A stretch of 64,000 nucleotides of DNA from Datisca glomerata (lineage: Eukaryota > Streptophyta > Magnoliopsida > Cucurbitales > Datiscaceae): positions 820,843 through 884,842 of the forward strand of contig QANY01005876.1 of the NCBI GenBank assembly GCA_003255025.1, in the 5' to 3' direction. The notes beneath the pieces were generated by a model. The model was not told the origin of the DNA, made no database searches, and saw nothing but the letters and a program-made list of their open reading frames with translations. A program made the position numbers and the translations under genes. How positions within the stretch are numbered: position 1 is the stretch's first letter; each line of letters opens with the position of its first letter. This document shows positions 23,481 through 36,805 of the stretch, piece by piece.

Positions 23481-23763
23481 TCTTTGTTTATTTCTTCAGG
23501 TGCATCCTTATTTGCATAATGTCTGCAATGGAAAGAAAAGGAAGATAATTCAAACAAGAGGAAGGCAATTAAGGAGATTACCTTTAAGATGGATTTATAG
23601 AAAGGGTCGCATACGGAAACCACGAGCTTTTATTTGTGGTGGTTATCGTCAGGAGGTGGAAAACCGTTTTGATAAGCCCAAGCGAGTAAGCTTTGTAGTT
23701 GGCTCTCCATTGACTTGATTTATTTCTTTAATTCAATATTTTTAACTCAACGCGGCTCTTTTT

Positions 23764-25834
23764 CTTGGAAGATGGCGTCCATGTCCAAGACCTTTATTTT
23801 TCCCAAAGACTTCTTCAACTAGTTCTTCTTTGGAGCGAGGTGTGGCATCCTCAACGATAGGCTCATCTCGTAAAGCACACATGTGTTCCTATGTATCATC
23901 ACAATGAGTCAAGTTTTAAATTAAAATTAACACCATTATCATTTGACAAGGAGCATCAATCAGAAAGTATTCAAACATCATCAAGCACGTTCATATACAA
24001 GGTGATAAGCCCCCCTCATCCACGCTCACACCCATATTGAAATTAACACTATTATCTTTAGATAAGGAGCATCAATTCAGAAAGTATTTGAAAATCATCT
24101 AACACACTCAGATACAAAGTGATAAGCCCCTCCCCCCTCTCACATACATTGAAACTAACATTATTATCTTTAGATAAAGAGCATCAAATGAGAAAGTATT
24201 CAAAAATCATTTAACACGCTCAGATACAAAGTGATAACCCCCTCTCCCCCCCACACACATTGAAACTAACACTATTATCTTTAGACAAAGAGGATCAATT
24301 CAAAAAAATATTCAAAAATCATCTAACACGTTCAGATACAAAGTGATAACCCCCCTCCACACACACACACATACACACACCCACACCCATACACAAATTG
24401 AAACTAACACTATTATCAAGATGATGAGTATCAATAAAAAAATATTCAAAAATCATCTGGCACGTTCAGTTAGAATGTGATAAGCCCCCCCACCCACATC
24501 CACATTGAAAGTAACACTATTATCTTTAGACAAGGAGCACCAATTTAGAAAATATTCAAAAGTCATCTAACACGCTCAGATATAAAGTGATAACCCCCCT
24601 CTCCCACCCACATCCACGTTGAAGCTAACACTCTTATCTTTAGACAAAGAGCATCAATTCAGAAAATATTCTAAAATCAACTAGCACGTTCAGATACAAA
24701 GGTGATAAGTCCCCCCAACATCGACACATATATTGAAACTAACACTATTATCAAGACAATGAACATCAATCAGAAAATATTTTAGAGAGGTTACTCATAT
24801 ATCTTTCGTGAGCTGTATCATTCTGCCAACCTTTTGTAGCACTGAAATACATGTTGTGAAATATTTCAAATCGAGTTGGTGCTACCACAGTTGAAGCTTC
24901 CTATCCAAAATGCAATAAAAGTTGAGTCGTTAATTATTATATAGTAAACATTATTAAGAGTACTAAAATAATATTTTGATCACCTGACGAAATCGATGAT
25001 CAAGAAAAGATACATTCCCTCTATTATGATTGTATGAAAGGTTTTGACGTTTTTGAGAATTGGTTTTTGAGCGTGCCTATAATAAATGAGTTTTATGATT
25101 GAAATAATGAGTCAAATAATCAAAATGTACTAAATAAGCTTTGATAATAGGAATTACCCCAAATTTATCCATCTCCCAAACTGTACATAGCCAAGTCCAA
25201 TCATCTTGTGATACAAACTTATAAGGATGTCGTCCCACTACTATTGGATCTTTAAATTTTTTATAATTCTATGCAATGTGTACTTGTATCCCCTGTATGT
25301 ATTTGCTGCTTCAAATTTAATCCAATCAATCATAGCATTACTAGTTGATTCAAAAGTAAAATAGGCATGCAATAATCTTTTACTATCAGTTACGCAATAA
25401 AGAAAATATAACAATAAATAGATGTATCACTATTACCTGCAGCCTAACAATTATAACTACCAGGAATTCTTCAGGCACATTGGACCAACCCTCATATTGA
25501 AGTGGTATGAATTTTCGTATGAGGGCACCAATCTCAAGGTTGAATTGGACGGTCCACTTTTCAACAGGTCTAACAACATCAGAAGGAGGAGTATTGATTG
25601 GAGATTTTTCAAATTGGCTCACTAACCTCTCCAACTCAATCCCTCTTATTGTCCCGCGAACCTTCTCACACTCCTCGAAGAAGATGAAGCCCTTACAAAA
25701 AAACAAAGAATAAGAAACCATTATAATAAAGCCTATTACAAAGTGTATATACCTGTTTGGGAACCATCTTCATCAGTGGAAGATCTAACAGCAGGATCTA
25801 GATTTGGTAGAGGAGTATTTCTTCCAGGAGACAT
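23764..25834 (-). pseudogene. CACTA TnpA-like gene (Transposase_24-type), decayed
   Basis: A short first exon runs 25834-25753 (MSPGRNTPLPNLDPAV, donor gtatatac). It is followed by the domain at 25721-25420 with RGIELERLV, WTVQFNLEIGALIRKFIPLQ and WSNVPEEF, which matches the start of the plant Ptta/En/Spm domain. Further segments include KTNSQKRQNLSYNHNRG (near 25060) and KGWQNDTAHERY (near 24830). The last exon (23905-23764) begins HMCALRDEPIVED. An intron holds a satellite-like array. Exon 1 does not splice in frame to the next exon at any acceptor I could find, so the gene is probably dead. Confidence 0.6.
23920..24790. repeat. satellite-like array, about 8 units of 105-140 bp
   Basis: Each unit has aaactaacactattatctttag, a gagcatcaattcagaaa segment, attcaaaaatcatctaacac, cagatacaaagtgataagcc, and a C-rich or CA-rich tail of variable length. 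Starts fall near 23924, 24040, 24151, 24263, 24401, 24507, 24622 and 24735. Length varies mainly in the CA/CCCC tail. The array sits inside an intron of the TnpA gene. Confidence 0.85.
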
Positions 25835-25899
25835 AACCTGCATAAAGATAAGTGGCATGAAAGAAGATCATAAATAAGTTATTGCTTACAAAATAAATT

Positions 25900-28800
25900 A
25901 AAGCAATTTTAAGAAGAAATGAACGAATATTTTATGCTAACAGACTCACCGTTACTTTCAAATTCAATATATATCATCATCACTTGGTATAATATCATCG
26001 TAATCATCATCATAATTAACCAAAGTGCCATCTTCGTTGTCATCATCATCAATAAAATCAATATCTTCAATATTACTATCTCCTACTCTAATAACATTTG
26101 CATCTATTTCAGAAGGTTCCACGTCATGCCTGCGAAATTGCACTATTTCTGACTCATCTAGATAGATAGATGGCAAAGTTATTTCAGTAGTTCCCATGAC
26201 TTCATCTTGTTCTATCTGAGGAACATCCCATAAATGTCTATGTTAAGCATTTTGCACCACTTTCCAATTGACTCCAAGTTTGCAATCATCAACATAAAAG
26301 ACTTGTTGTGCTTGAGATGCGAGAATAAAAGGCCCATTTTCATACCAAGTTTGGCTCACATTTACACAAGTGAAACCAAGATCTCTCTTCACTCAATTTC
26401 TTTTTGCATTTGTGTGAAACCATTCACATCTAAATAATATAACTTTTCTTTCTCGTACATACTGTATCGCAATCACTTCTTTTAACCTACCAAAAAATCC
26501 AGTCTTTTCTCCATCATGTTCTCCTGGAACTACTAAGCCACTATTTTGGGTTGTTCAGTGATGATCACGATCTATATTATGGTACCGAATGCCATCGACA
26601 ATACAACTAGAATATAGCCTGACACGATTATCTGGACCAAATGCTAAAGCATATAAATCATTTGTGGCTTCTAATGACCCTTGACAGCGCAACTCAATGA
26701 TCTAATAAAAATTACAAAAGTATTAGTTACTTCCATACTAATTTTAATGATATATATTTAGTCAAATATATACACATACCGAATTTATAAACCATTCATG
26801 AACTCATTAACAATGTAGGCTTATGCAATCGAACCCTTTGGATGAGCTTTATTTCTAACATATTGTTTTAGTGTACGCAAACTCCTGTCATATGACAACA
26901 ATTATATTGTGCATGAAATATTTGATGTGTAAGTAAAGGAAAATTTTAGAGATATACCTTTCAATTGGGTACATCCAACTATAACCAACAGGATCACACA
27001 ATTTCACTTCTTGTGGTAAATGAACTGCCAAATGTACCATAACATCAAAGAAAGCTGGGGGAAATATCCTTTCTAACTTACACAGAATCAAACTTATTCC
27101 ATCTCTGGGAATATCCAAGTCATTAGTGTTCAGTGTTTTTTAGCACAATTCTTTGATGTAGTTAGACAACTCAACCGAAGCAGTGCACATATGCTTACCC
27201 AATAAATAATGAATCCCAACTAGTAAAAGTCTTTGAAGTAAAACACGACAATCATGACTTTTCAATCCCGAAACCTTGCCCTCAACTTGGTTGATACATC
27301 GTGATATGTTTACTGCGAATCCATCTGGAAACTTGATTGACTTTAAGAAACCACAAAACTTTTTTCTCTCCTCTACTGTCAATGTGTAACACATAGGTTG
27401 TTTAAAATATTTGCTCCTTTTCAGTTCAAGGTGTAGTTCTTTTCTTATAATCATGTCGGCTAGGTCCAATCGAGCTTTGTAAGTGTCTTTTGTTTTGCCT
27501 TCTATATTCAACAATGTACCTAATATAGTATCACAAATATTTTTCTCAATATGCATGACATCCAATTTGCGTCTGATTTTCAACTTAGACCAAATAGAAG
27601 TTGAAAACACACACTTCTTAGTCCAATTAAGACCATCTAAAGGACGCTTTCTTTTTTTGTCTAACTTATTTGGGTGTCAAACTTGAAGAATTGAATTTGA
27701 TTTAACTGCCTCAATGTATCTTCTCCTGCCAACTTTCTTGGTGCATCACGAAACTCTTGTTTACCATCATGCAATCTACTCATTTGTTCACAAGGCAAAT
27801 ATCGTCGATGTACTATGTAACATATTTTACTTCACAACCTCAACGAAGATGCATCTTCGTTGCAAACAGGACATGCCAAGTGCCCTTTTGTACTCAAATC
27901 AGATAAATCTCCATACGGTGGAAAGTCATTAATTATGCACAACACATCATCATGTATAGTAAAAGATTGTCCAGAAGTGACATCAAATGCTTGCACCCCA
28001 TCCTACAGTTGTTTTAACTCATCTATCAATGGCTGTAAATATACATCAATATACTTACCGGGTGATCTTGGACCAGAAATTAGTAACGCCATCATAGAGA
28101 ATGGTTCTTTCATACACATCCGTGGAGGACGATTATAAGGTACTAATATGACTGGCCATATGCTATATGAGTTGCTCATATTTCTGAATGGATTAGATCC
28201 ATCCGTTGCAAGTCCTAATCTTACATTTCGAGCATCTTCTTCAAACCAACTATATTGCTTATCAAAATCCTTCCAACCATCTGAATCAGTAGGATGTCTC
28301 AATACACCTTCAACGTTCACGTTTCTCCTTGTGTAATCTCATATTGGACGATGTGTATTTTGACTTGAACAATCTTTGAAGTCTAGGTATAACAGAAAAG
28401 TGACATAAACTTTTTGGGTACTTTCTTATCCTTCCCATCATCCATTTTATATCTTGGTTCACAACATTCAGGACATGTGTCTTTTCCTTCATTCTCTTTC
28501 CATAATAAATCACAATCATATTTACAAGAATGAATGGTGTCATATCACAACCCTAAATCTCTTAATATTTTTTGGCTCATAGTAAGAGGCTAGAATTTTT
28601 TAGCCTACTGGATGAGAACTATTTAAAAGATAGCATTTTGATATGCATCTACTTCACAATAAAATATAGTGAAGTATACTTTTGACAACTAGGATAAAGT
28701 TTTTCTTCGACTTCACTAAATAAATCACTAAATCTGTCTAACGTCTCTGCATTTAGATTTATTCTATCAGTATTATCCTCTCCAACTCATTCACCATTAA

Positions 28801-29168
28801 TCTCCATTCCAACAAAACCACACATATTATCTAACATCTCTATCATCTCATCACCATCATCAACGTCATCATCACCACCAAGGTGAGATGTAGTACTATT
28901 CATCTCTATATTTGGTGAATGGTGATATCTTGGTATCTTTTCGCCATGAAACACCCAACGATCATAGCTCAATGCCATTCCATATTGGCACAAATGCATT
29001 TTAACTTCTATTAAAGATAATTGCCTTGAATTAAGACATCTTTTACATGGACAATGAGTTTTTCCCTCTACATTGAGATAATTACCGGCCACACTCGTAA
29101 ACTGTGAAATACCATCAATATACTCCTTGGATAATCTATTAGGATTTTTTTATCCAACACTTGTCCAT
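25900..29168 (-). pseudogene. CACTA TnpD/TNP2-like transposase, decayed
   Basis: The minus-strand ATG at 29168 begins MDKCWIKK and is thrown out of frame within ten codons. The intended frame resumes with SKEYIDGISQF and the Transpos_assoc segment CPCKRCLNS (29092-28787). The Transposase_21 domain follows: DTIHSCKYDC region (28540), LATDGSNPFRNMS (28230), LLISGPRSPGKYIDVYLQPL (28090), then FTIHDDVLCIINDFPPYGD and ACPVCNEDASS (to 27840). Next are LDVMHIEKNICDTILGTLLN (27560), GLKSHDCRVLLQRLLL (27260), a DUF4218-like part (27118-26900) and a DUF4216-like part (26700-26240, ending ILASQAQQVFYVDD). An acidic Asp-rich tail covers 26197-25964. Stops and frameshifts separate these blocks, so no active transposase is expected from this copy. 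Confidence 0.85.
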
Positions 29169-29199
29169 TTTGTCACTCTATAAATTACATAGCTATTTA

Positions 29200-30970
29200 G
29201 AGAAACTCTCAACAAAAGATCTCTAAGCCAATAAAACCATCAACATACTAATTCCTAAGCAATTAAAACATTTTTAATTTTAAGTCATATGAATAGATGC
29301 TAATTTAAATAACTAATATTTGGAAGAGGAATGAAAATATCTAGTTCAATTTCGAACTCTAGATGGCTAAGAAAAGGAAATCAAATGTATTCGACTTATA
29401 AAGTTTTATTTATTTTTCTTTTTTTACAATGTTAATTACTACTTCAGGTATTGACTTATAATGTTACTTAACATAAATATCATACTACTGATGATGACTA
29501 ATCAAATGTATTCGACTTATAGAGTTCTTCTTTTAAACTTTTGGGGTCTACCATGGAGGAAGCAAAAGTACTAATTGGTAAGGATAAACATGAAATTAAG
29601 ATGAAGAAAAGAGTTTTTGGCTGTGGAAATGAAAAAGTTAAAGAACGGGGCATGTTAGCATGTCCAATGAGGAACTTGACTCTCAATCCCATATACCTCT
29701 TTGATTGTAGAAAGTCTTAGAAACATAAACAGACAAATCCAACTCTCAGTTTTCACAATTAAGCAACAATATTAAAGCAACTTGACCTTAAACAAGAATT
29801 CCCATTACACTACAGATCTTTACCGGAAAAGAACATAGTTAAAGCAATATTAACAGAAAAACACAGCAAGACCTCCTTGAATTAGATACTACTAATAAAT
29901 AAGTAAACTGTATCATTGATCAACTTCATTTACAGATTTGACAACAAGATCAAACAATCATACATCTACTCATATCATATACTAAATCAACAAAAGTGGA
30001 AGATAACTGAAAACTAGGGTCCTTATAGTAAATAGTTCATAAAGCCCAACAAGACGAACTATCTAAAGATTCTCAACAAAATCAATTACCAGACAACAAC
30101 AATTGCATGTTTTTAGCTAAAAACACCATTCGCATTAGCTGATACGTAAGCACTATTTCATTCAAAATTGTGAAACTAAAAATCCTAGATTCAGCATGTG
30201 ATAAAAAAGCATTAGGAAGAGAAAATGCAAGAACTGCAGAAGCAGGATCATCGTGTAAAAACTTCCTTTCAATCTTTATCATAAAAGCAAGCTTCTCAAT
30301 TCACATACAAAAATAAATGGTAAAAAGGAAGTAAGAACTGAAAAGACGAGGTGAAATCATATATTCAATCAGAGATAGAGTCATTAACCAAGGTTCCGAA
30401 TAGTACTTTGTGCAAGGAAAAATTCAACAAAGACCAAGTAGTCATTCAACAAAGACCAAGTAGTCATTCAACAAAGACCAAGTAGTCATTCAACAAAGAC
30501 CAAGTAGTCATTTTGTCCAAGGAAAAAACTTCTAGACATTGTAAAAGTAGTTGGTATTTAATGGAACTCAACATAATTATAAATCTAACCAACCTAATGA
30601 TAAACCAAATTCGCAATAACGTAGCAAGATTTTCATAAAAGCATAAATAAAGAGAGAGAAAGGTACGCTAGAATTGCAAAAAAGAAAGTTGCCAACATAA
30701 TTTCACAGTACACTCACACGAATAATATCTGTTCTCCATATAATTCCTCTGGACGACTTATTAAAAAGAAACATATGCACAATGTCCATTATATGTAAGC
30801 TACAGAGAGATTAATGGAATGGAATAAATGAGTATTACAAACAAAACAATAAAATTATCATAATTTAACAGAAACCACAAAACACAATTAGTATGAGCCA
30901 AACAGGGACTTACCCAGAGAAAGGAAAATCTTTCGCGGGAGAGCTGGGAGGAGAAAATATGGGATTTGAG
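29200..30970. other. CACTA 5' flank of TnpD, non-coding
   Basis: AT-rich sequence between the TnpD start and the right terminus. It contains one short tandem repeat (30424-30511) and no coding motif that I recognise. Confidence 0.5.
30424..30511. repeat. 22-bp repeat, four perfect copies
   Basis: tcaacaaagaccaagtagtcat is repeated four times head to tail without spacers. Confidence 0.95.
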
Positions 30971-31259
30971 GGTTCAAATTGCTCCAATTCCAAGAAAAAC
31001 ACTCAGAGCCCGAAACTGAACCCTTGAGGACTGAAGATCTTAGATGGTTTAAAAGGGTTGCCGAAAAGAGAAAGACGATGGCAACACAGGGAAATCAAAT
31101 ATTAAAGGAGAAAGGACTGCTCGCGCGCAAGATCATTGGCTGCATGCAAAGAGTGCTCGCGGCTGGGGTGAGGGGAAACGACTGCTCGCGGGGTAAGGGG
31201 AAACGCCTGCTCGCGGGGAGAGGGGAGCTGAGGGAAATGAGAGATTTATTGTTCTCTTT

Positions 31260-31534
31260 AAACGAGGTCATTTTTAGGCACTCTATAGCGACGAAAAATG
31301 TATTTTGTCAGCAAAAGTAGCATCTATAGTGACGGAAAATTTATTTTGTCGGCAAAAGAACTACTTTTGCTGACCAATTTCTTCTTTCGTCGCTAAAGCA
31401 GTACCATTTAGCGACAAAATTCTAGTATTCGTTGGCAAAAACCTAAGAAATAATTGGCGCGCCTTTCTTTTACTTTTCCGGGTGAAATATCAGGGCATTT
31501 TACGTGATCGTTAAAAGATGTTTTTCTTATAGTG
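31260..31534. mobile_element. right subterminal and terminal region of the CACTA element
   Basis: The words gcgacgaaaaatg, agtgacggaaaat, gtcggcaaaaga and ttcgtcgctaaag recur in both orientations and the sequence ends tttttcttatagtg. GC-rich tgctcgcggg words are repeated just inside, at 31120-31215. Confidence 0.75.
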
Positions 31535-32330
31535 ACGTCCGTTTATTTTGAATAACCTAGATTTAGTTAAGAATATAAATAACAAAATGTTCGTCTAAGT
31601 TTATTTCAGGTCTCGCACATTGCTTTTATATTCAACTGTCTAACTATATAGAGTAAATTTGCCTCATATTCACTAAATTCAAACATGATTTGATTCGATG
31701 GCATAGAGGAGTACATGAAATATAGAATTTGGACAAGAGAAATAGAAAGTAAGAGCATTGAGTAATTATATTGAGCTGTGAGAGGAACAAGATTGAGATA
31801 GTGGGATTACATTTAAAACAAATTATTATGACATGATTCTGTATCTAGAATCTTAGCGTCTCTCATCTAATACAAAGATATTAAAAAAATAGAAAATATA
31901 TAATGATTTGAATTAAGAGTATGCAGATAATTGAGAAGTGGATTTTAAAATTCCTAATTATTTTGATGGGAAAGAAAATTCAACCAGCTAATTGAAGAAA
32001 TGATAATAAAGTCCACTAACTTTTCCTCTTAAACTGACATAATCCAGATATAGATTATTATAATGATTATGATTTATGAGTCACAATAAGGCTCCATATT
32101 CATTAACTCCCTAATTTATTTATTGTTCATATTTTAAATGCTCCTGCATTAAATAGAACGAGTACCACTTCTAATTAAATTATAATAACGGAGACAGCGA
32201 TTGCAAGTGACAATAAAAAATGAAGTGATTGCTTGGGACAAAAATAAAATAACAACTCGCATCCAACGTATACGTATTGAGCACCAAAATAGATAATTAT
32301 TAATTATTATTAATAAAAATTACACCTGCG
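31535..32330. other. intergenic, nothing recognised
   Basis: AT-rich interval between the CACTA terminus and the copia LTR. No open frame with a recognisable motif. Confidence 0.5.
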
Positions 32331-32699
32331 GAAAAATACCGAGTCAAGATTACTTACTTGAGCACGCAGTAAAATGGATCGAAATGACTAATTATGTACC
32401 AAATCTGGTAGGAAACCACGAAAATGAATTTCCTATTTGTTCCACAACCAAAGAGCCCTTGATTTTGTATGTGAAAACTTGATTTTAGTGTTGGAGAAAT
32501 GATTTTCTCCAATGAATATCAATAGATCCGAATTTATTGTCCAAAAATAAAAAATGAAGTTCTAACCTCCATAGAAATTAATGGTGATTATTTATATTAA
32601 CCACCATTGGTAGTTTTTCGTGAAAAACTACTAATCATCCCTTTTCAAAATCGGATCGGGTCGACCCATCATAGGCGTCCAGATCTAAATTTTTCAACA
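32331..32699 (-). repeat. 3' LTR of copia element 1
   Basis: It aligns over its full length with 38770-39131. A shared core is agtgttggagaaatgattttc (ggagg in the other copy). Many substitutions separate the two, so the insertion is old. Confidence 0.85.
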
Positions 32700-33804
32700 T
32701 CACTCACTCGCACATGATGGGATAGAACAAATTTAATTACAAACGATTTAACATTCACATACTAATAAATTCATATGGGCAAATGGATCGTGCGATCCAC
32801 GAGTACATATAAGAGCTAGTTGCTATGAATCTGTTAGGGATCACATAGCAGCCCCAAAACTGAAGATTGTCTACTCATCTCGCTATGTCCTAGACATATT
32901 TGTTATATCAGTTCAAACATCTTTAATCTCTCAAAGGGAAATGCTTAATCAAAACATGTATTCACAATCATGTACTAGTCACTATGAGGTAACATAATTG
33001 GTCGACCGGTGAACACATTTTAGATGTAAACAAAAAAACATCTTCCTTCCATACATATGTAGCTTAGCTACAAATAAATTGCTTTCCTAGATATGTTCCA
33101 TTAGGTCGAATTACCATAATCATATGTAACATGCTAAAGTAGCAACATTTATTTGTCACTTCACTATATAGTCGAAAGTCACATAGGGTATAAAAATGAG
33201 GTTTCAAATACCTCAAAGGACTCATCCAATGTGAGAGCAAAGATTATATCTCACATTTTTCTTATCAAGTCAGAAAAGGCACATGTGGTATGAACATATA
33301 CTATAGTGGTTTTCTCTTCATAGAAATAGTGTATGTCTATTTAATTTATATTGAACCACTACAAGGATCTTAGTTCAGTCACAGGCACCAAAATATTCAT
33401 CGCGCCTAGCTCGAGATCTTACTAGCTCGCTCCTCATAGAGCCTATAGTAAGTTCATGCATCCCGTCCATCAACCAGGCTACATGATCGTGGGAATCATG
33501 TCGATCCATGAATTAATATTTAAACCTCATCTTGACCTCTTGTCAAGGTGACAATCTAATTAAAGTAAACTTTGTTCACACTTCCCAAATATTTTATGCA
33601 TACAATGTATAATCTCCGCTCGCTCTTCAAATGCCTGAGGTGACCGCTTGTATGAGTAAGTCGGTCTATGCCTAGCGACATACATTTTCATTTTATCCAA
33701 CATGATATGTGTGTTTTGTGCTATAAATAAATAAAATAATGAACAACAGCAAGTTCATTAGTTAATAACATTGATACAAACTGTATTGAAAATTACATAA
33801 CATA

Positions 33805-36700
33805 TTACAATCTGTACAAACCTAGAGATTTAACATGGCTTAGAAAACTATCTCTAGGGATTGGCTTTGTCAAAGGATCAACCATCATTCGATGTGTAGA
33901 GATATATTATATCACTATTTCCTTATGCGCTATAATATCTCATACAAAATTATACTTAATGTATATATGCTTTGTTTTTCCATGATACTTCAGATCTTTA
34001 GTATAAGCAATGGCTGCTTGACTATCATAAATAAAGTCACTGGTTTCAATGCACTAGAAATAACTTGTAAAGGTTGCAGAAACCTTTGAAGCCACATTGC
34101 CTTTTGCACTGCAGCCGAGCACACTATAAATTCCGCTTTCATAGTTGATAACATAATGCATATCTATTTCTTGGTACTCCAAGATATGGCGTCATTACTT
34201 AGCAAGAAAGTATATCCAGACGTTGATTTGCATTCGTCAAGGTCACCACCCCAATCAATATTTGAGTAACCCACTAAATGCAGATCGTTTGCTCGATAGC
34301 ATAAACATAGGTCTGTAGTACATTTAAGGTATCTCAAAATCCTCTTAACATCTTTCCAATGAGCTCGTCCCGAATTTGACTGATAACGGTTGACTAAACC
34401 AACTGCATAACAAATATCAGGGCATGTACACAACATAGCATACATTAAACTTCCAATGGCATTCGAATATGGGACTCTTTGCTATTGAAGTGTCGATGGG
34501 TTTGCAATCTCGCATATTGAATCGTTCGAGTATTTTTTTAATATATGACTCTTGCGACAGAGCAAGAAATCTTTTTAAACGATCTCGATATATCTTCACA
34601 CCTAGTATAAATGTTGCTTCACCCATGTCCTTCATCTCAAAATTAGAAGACAACCATTATTTAATGGTAACGACAAATGTTTTATCATTCCCAGCCAAAA
34701 GGATATCATCTACATACAATGATAGAATTACAAAATTACTCTCAATATATTTGACGTAAACACAATGGTCTTCATCGATCATCATAAAATCATGATAAGT
34801 TATGACTCTATGAAACCTAAGATACCATTGTCTAGATGATTGTTTGAGGCCATATATTGATCTTAGGAGCTTGCATACTTTGCGTTCCTGGCCTTTTGCA
34901 ACAAAATTCTCAGGCTATTGTATGTAAATTTCTTCATCTAGTTCCCCACTCAGGAAAGAAGTTTTTACGTTCATCTGGTTTAATTTCAAATCCATCTGGG
35001 CAACAATAGGTAAAATCAGACTATGAGGAGGCAAACCTAACAACAAGTGAAAAAGTTTCCTCATAGTCTATTCCTTCTTGTTGAGTGTAACCCTTAGCTA
35101 CCAAACGTGCCTTATATCTTTCTATAGATCCATCTTCCTTGCGTTTAATTTTGAGAATCCATTTGTTCCCAATAGCTTTATGCCCTGGTGGAAGATTAAC
35201 CAAGTCCTAGACATAGTTTGTTCTCATTAACTCCATTTCTTCTTCCATTGCCTTTAACCAATGATCTTTGACTGCTGATGAAAGAGCCTTTTGTGCAGTT
35301 CTCGACTCATGTTCATCATGCAGAGCAATCATAAAAGCTTCTCCCTCAATTTCAAAACGTCGACGAGCAATACTTTTACGAGTACTTCTCCGTATTAATC
35401 TTCTTGCAGATTTGTATCATCGGTCAAATTGTTATTCCCACTCGAATCAAGGAGATGAGACACATTCTCATTCATTTCAGATCTTCTATCTCATATAGAC
35501 TCAGATCATGACTAGCTTCTCTTTTGTTAGGAAATTTATTCTCTAAAAATTTTCCATCTCTTGATTCAAATTTAGTAAAACTTCCATCAATTTATTCACC
35601 AATGAACACATATTCTTTAGAGTGTTCAGCATATCTTATAAAAATGGACTTCTTACCTCTCAGTCCTAGTTTACCATGCTTATGAGAAGAATTGTGAACA
35701 TAAGTTGCAGACCCCCAAGGTCGCAGATTACTTAAGTCGAGTTTTCGGCCCATCCAAAATTCACGTGGGGTGAAAGTTACTGATTTGGAAGGTACACGGT
35801 TAAATAGATATGTAGCAGTAAGCAACACATCGCTCCAATATAAAATGGGTTAGCTCGCTTGTGCCATCATAGACCTTACCATATCTAGAAGCGTTCTATT
35901 CCTTCTTTCCGCAACACTATTTTGTTGTGGAGTTCCAGGAATAGTTAGTTGTCTAAATATGCCATTTTCATCATATAATTTTTTAAATTGATCAGAAAAA
36001 TATTCACGGCCTCGATTTGTTCTTAATGCTTTTATCTTTTTTTGTCTATTTGATTCTTCACCAAATTCATAAATCATTTAAAGCAGTCCAATGCTTCAGA
36101 TTTATGGGAGATTAAATAGACATAACTAAAACGCATGAAATCATCAATAAAAGTGATGAAATATGAAGCGCCACGTCTCGTCTTCACATCCATAGGACCA
36201 TAAATATCAGAATGAATTAATTACAATGGACAATTAGTTTTTTTGCCTTTCCTAATGGTTCCATAGTTGTTTTTTCGACAAGACAATGCTCACATATAGA
36301 CAACTCTATCTTTACCAGTGAGCCTAATAGACCTTCTTCAGCAAGCCTATTCATTCTGTCTTGCCATATATGACCTAATCTAGCATGCCATATATTAGCA
36401 TCAATTACATTATTACTAGACGATGTTATTAAAAAAACAATAGTCATTACTAGCATTGTTATGTTTAGTATCTAGAACAATAAAACCATTCGAAAAATAA
36501 CCAGATTCATAGTACTTATTATCTAAATAGAAGTTTGCACCACCTAAATGAAAATTGATATTGAAACCTAAACCTAGGAGAACAGTTACAGAGACTAAGT
36601 TTCGCCTAATCTGAGAAGCATAGATGACATCATGCAAGAATAACGTCTAACCACCACGCAACTCAAGCTTGCAAGTGTCAATTCCTTTAACTTCTACTCT
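33805..36700 (-). pseudogene. copia element 1 pol (protease to RNase H), broken
   Basis: Going down the minus strand: GATDHVARERGAF (protease active-site area, with the Asp lost), the GAG-pre-integrase zinc region IWHARLGH...CEHC (36420-36280), and an integrase core with RGREYFSDQF and GTPQQNSVAERRNRTLLD (36020-35900). The reverse transcriptase has [20 protein letters not shown] and [15 protein letters not shown] (35190-35040), then the intact catalytic YVDDILLAGN (near 34710). RNase H has RYLKCTTDLCLCY and GYSNIDWGGDLDECKS, and the C-terminal VDPLTKPIPRD lies near 33860. At least six stops or shifts break the reading frame. Confidence 0.85.
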
Positions 36701-36805
36701 TAAATTTTTTCCAACATAGATCCATCTTGCTCCCACTGGGACTCGACGATAATCTATAAATGCTCCCCTCTCTCTAGCTACATGGTCGGTTGCTCCTAAA
36801 CCTAC

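Larger units (their letters stand above)
23764..31534 (-). mobile_element. CACTA (En/Spm) transposon, right part with TnpA and TnpD
   Basis: The end at 31534 reads cttatagtg, inverse of CACTATAAG, and is preceded by subterminal words (ttagcgacaaaatt, gtcggcaaaaga) shared with the terminus at 4118. Minus-strand genes follow in the usual CACTA order: TnpD (29168 to about 25900), then TnpA (25834-23764). No CACTA terminus was found close to the 3' end of this TnpA, where the gypsy-type element begins. The nearest matching left end is at 4118, on the far side of the ALDH gene. Confidence 0.7.

Noticed and set aside
23443..23718. Plus-strand 91-codon basic frame as a separate gene
   Set aside because: It follows the Transposase_28-like pseudogene and has no recognisable motif or start context; more likely decayed element sequence.
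23920..24790. Possible CRISPR-like array
   Set aside because: Units are over 100 bp with divergent cores and no unique spacers; it is a satellite-type array.
30424..30511. Possible CRISPR-like repeat
   Set aside because: Four 22-bp units are directly head to tail with no spacers, and the context is a plant transposon.
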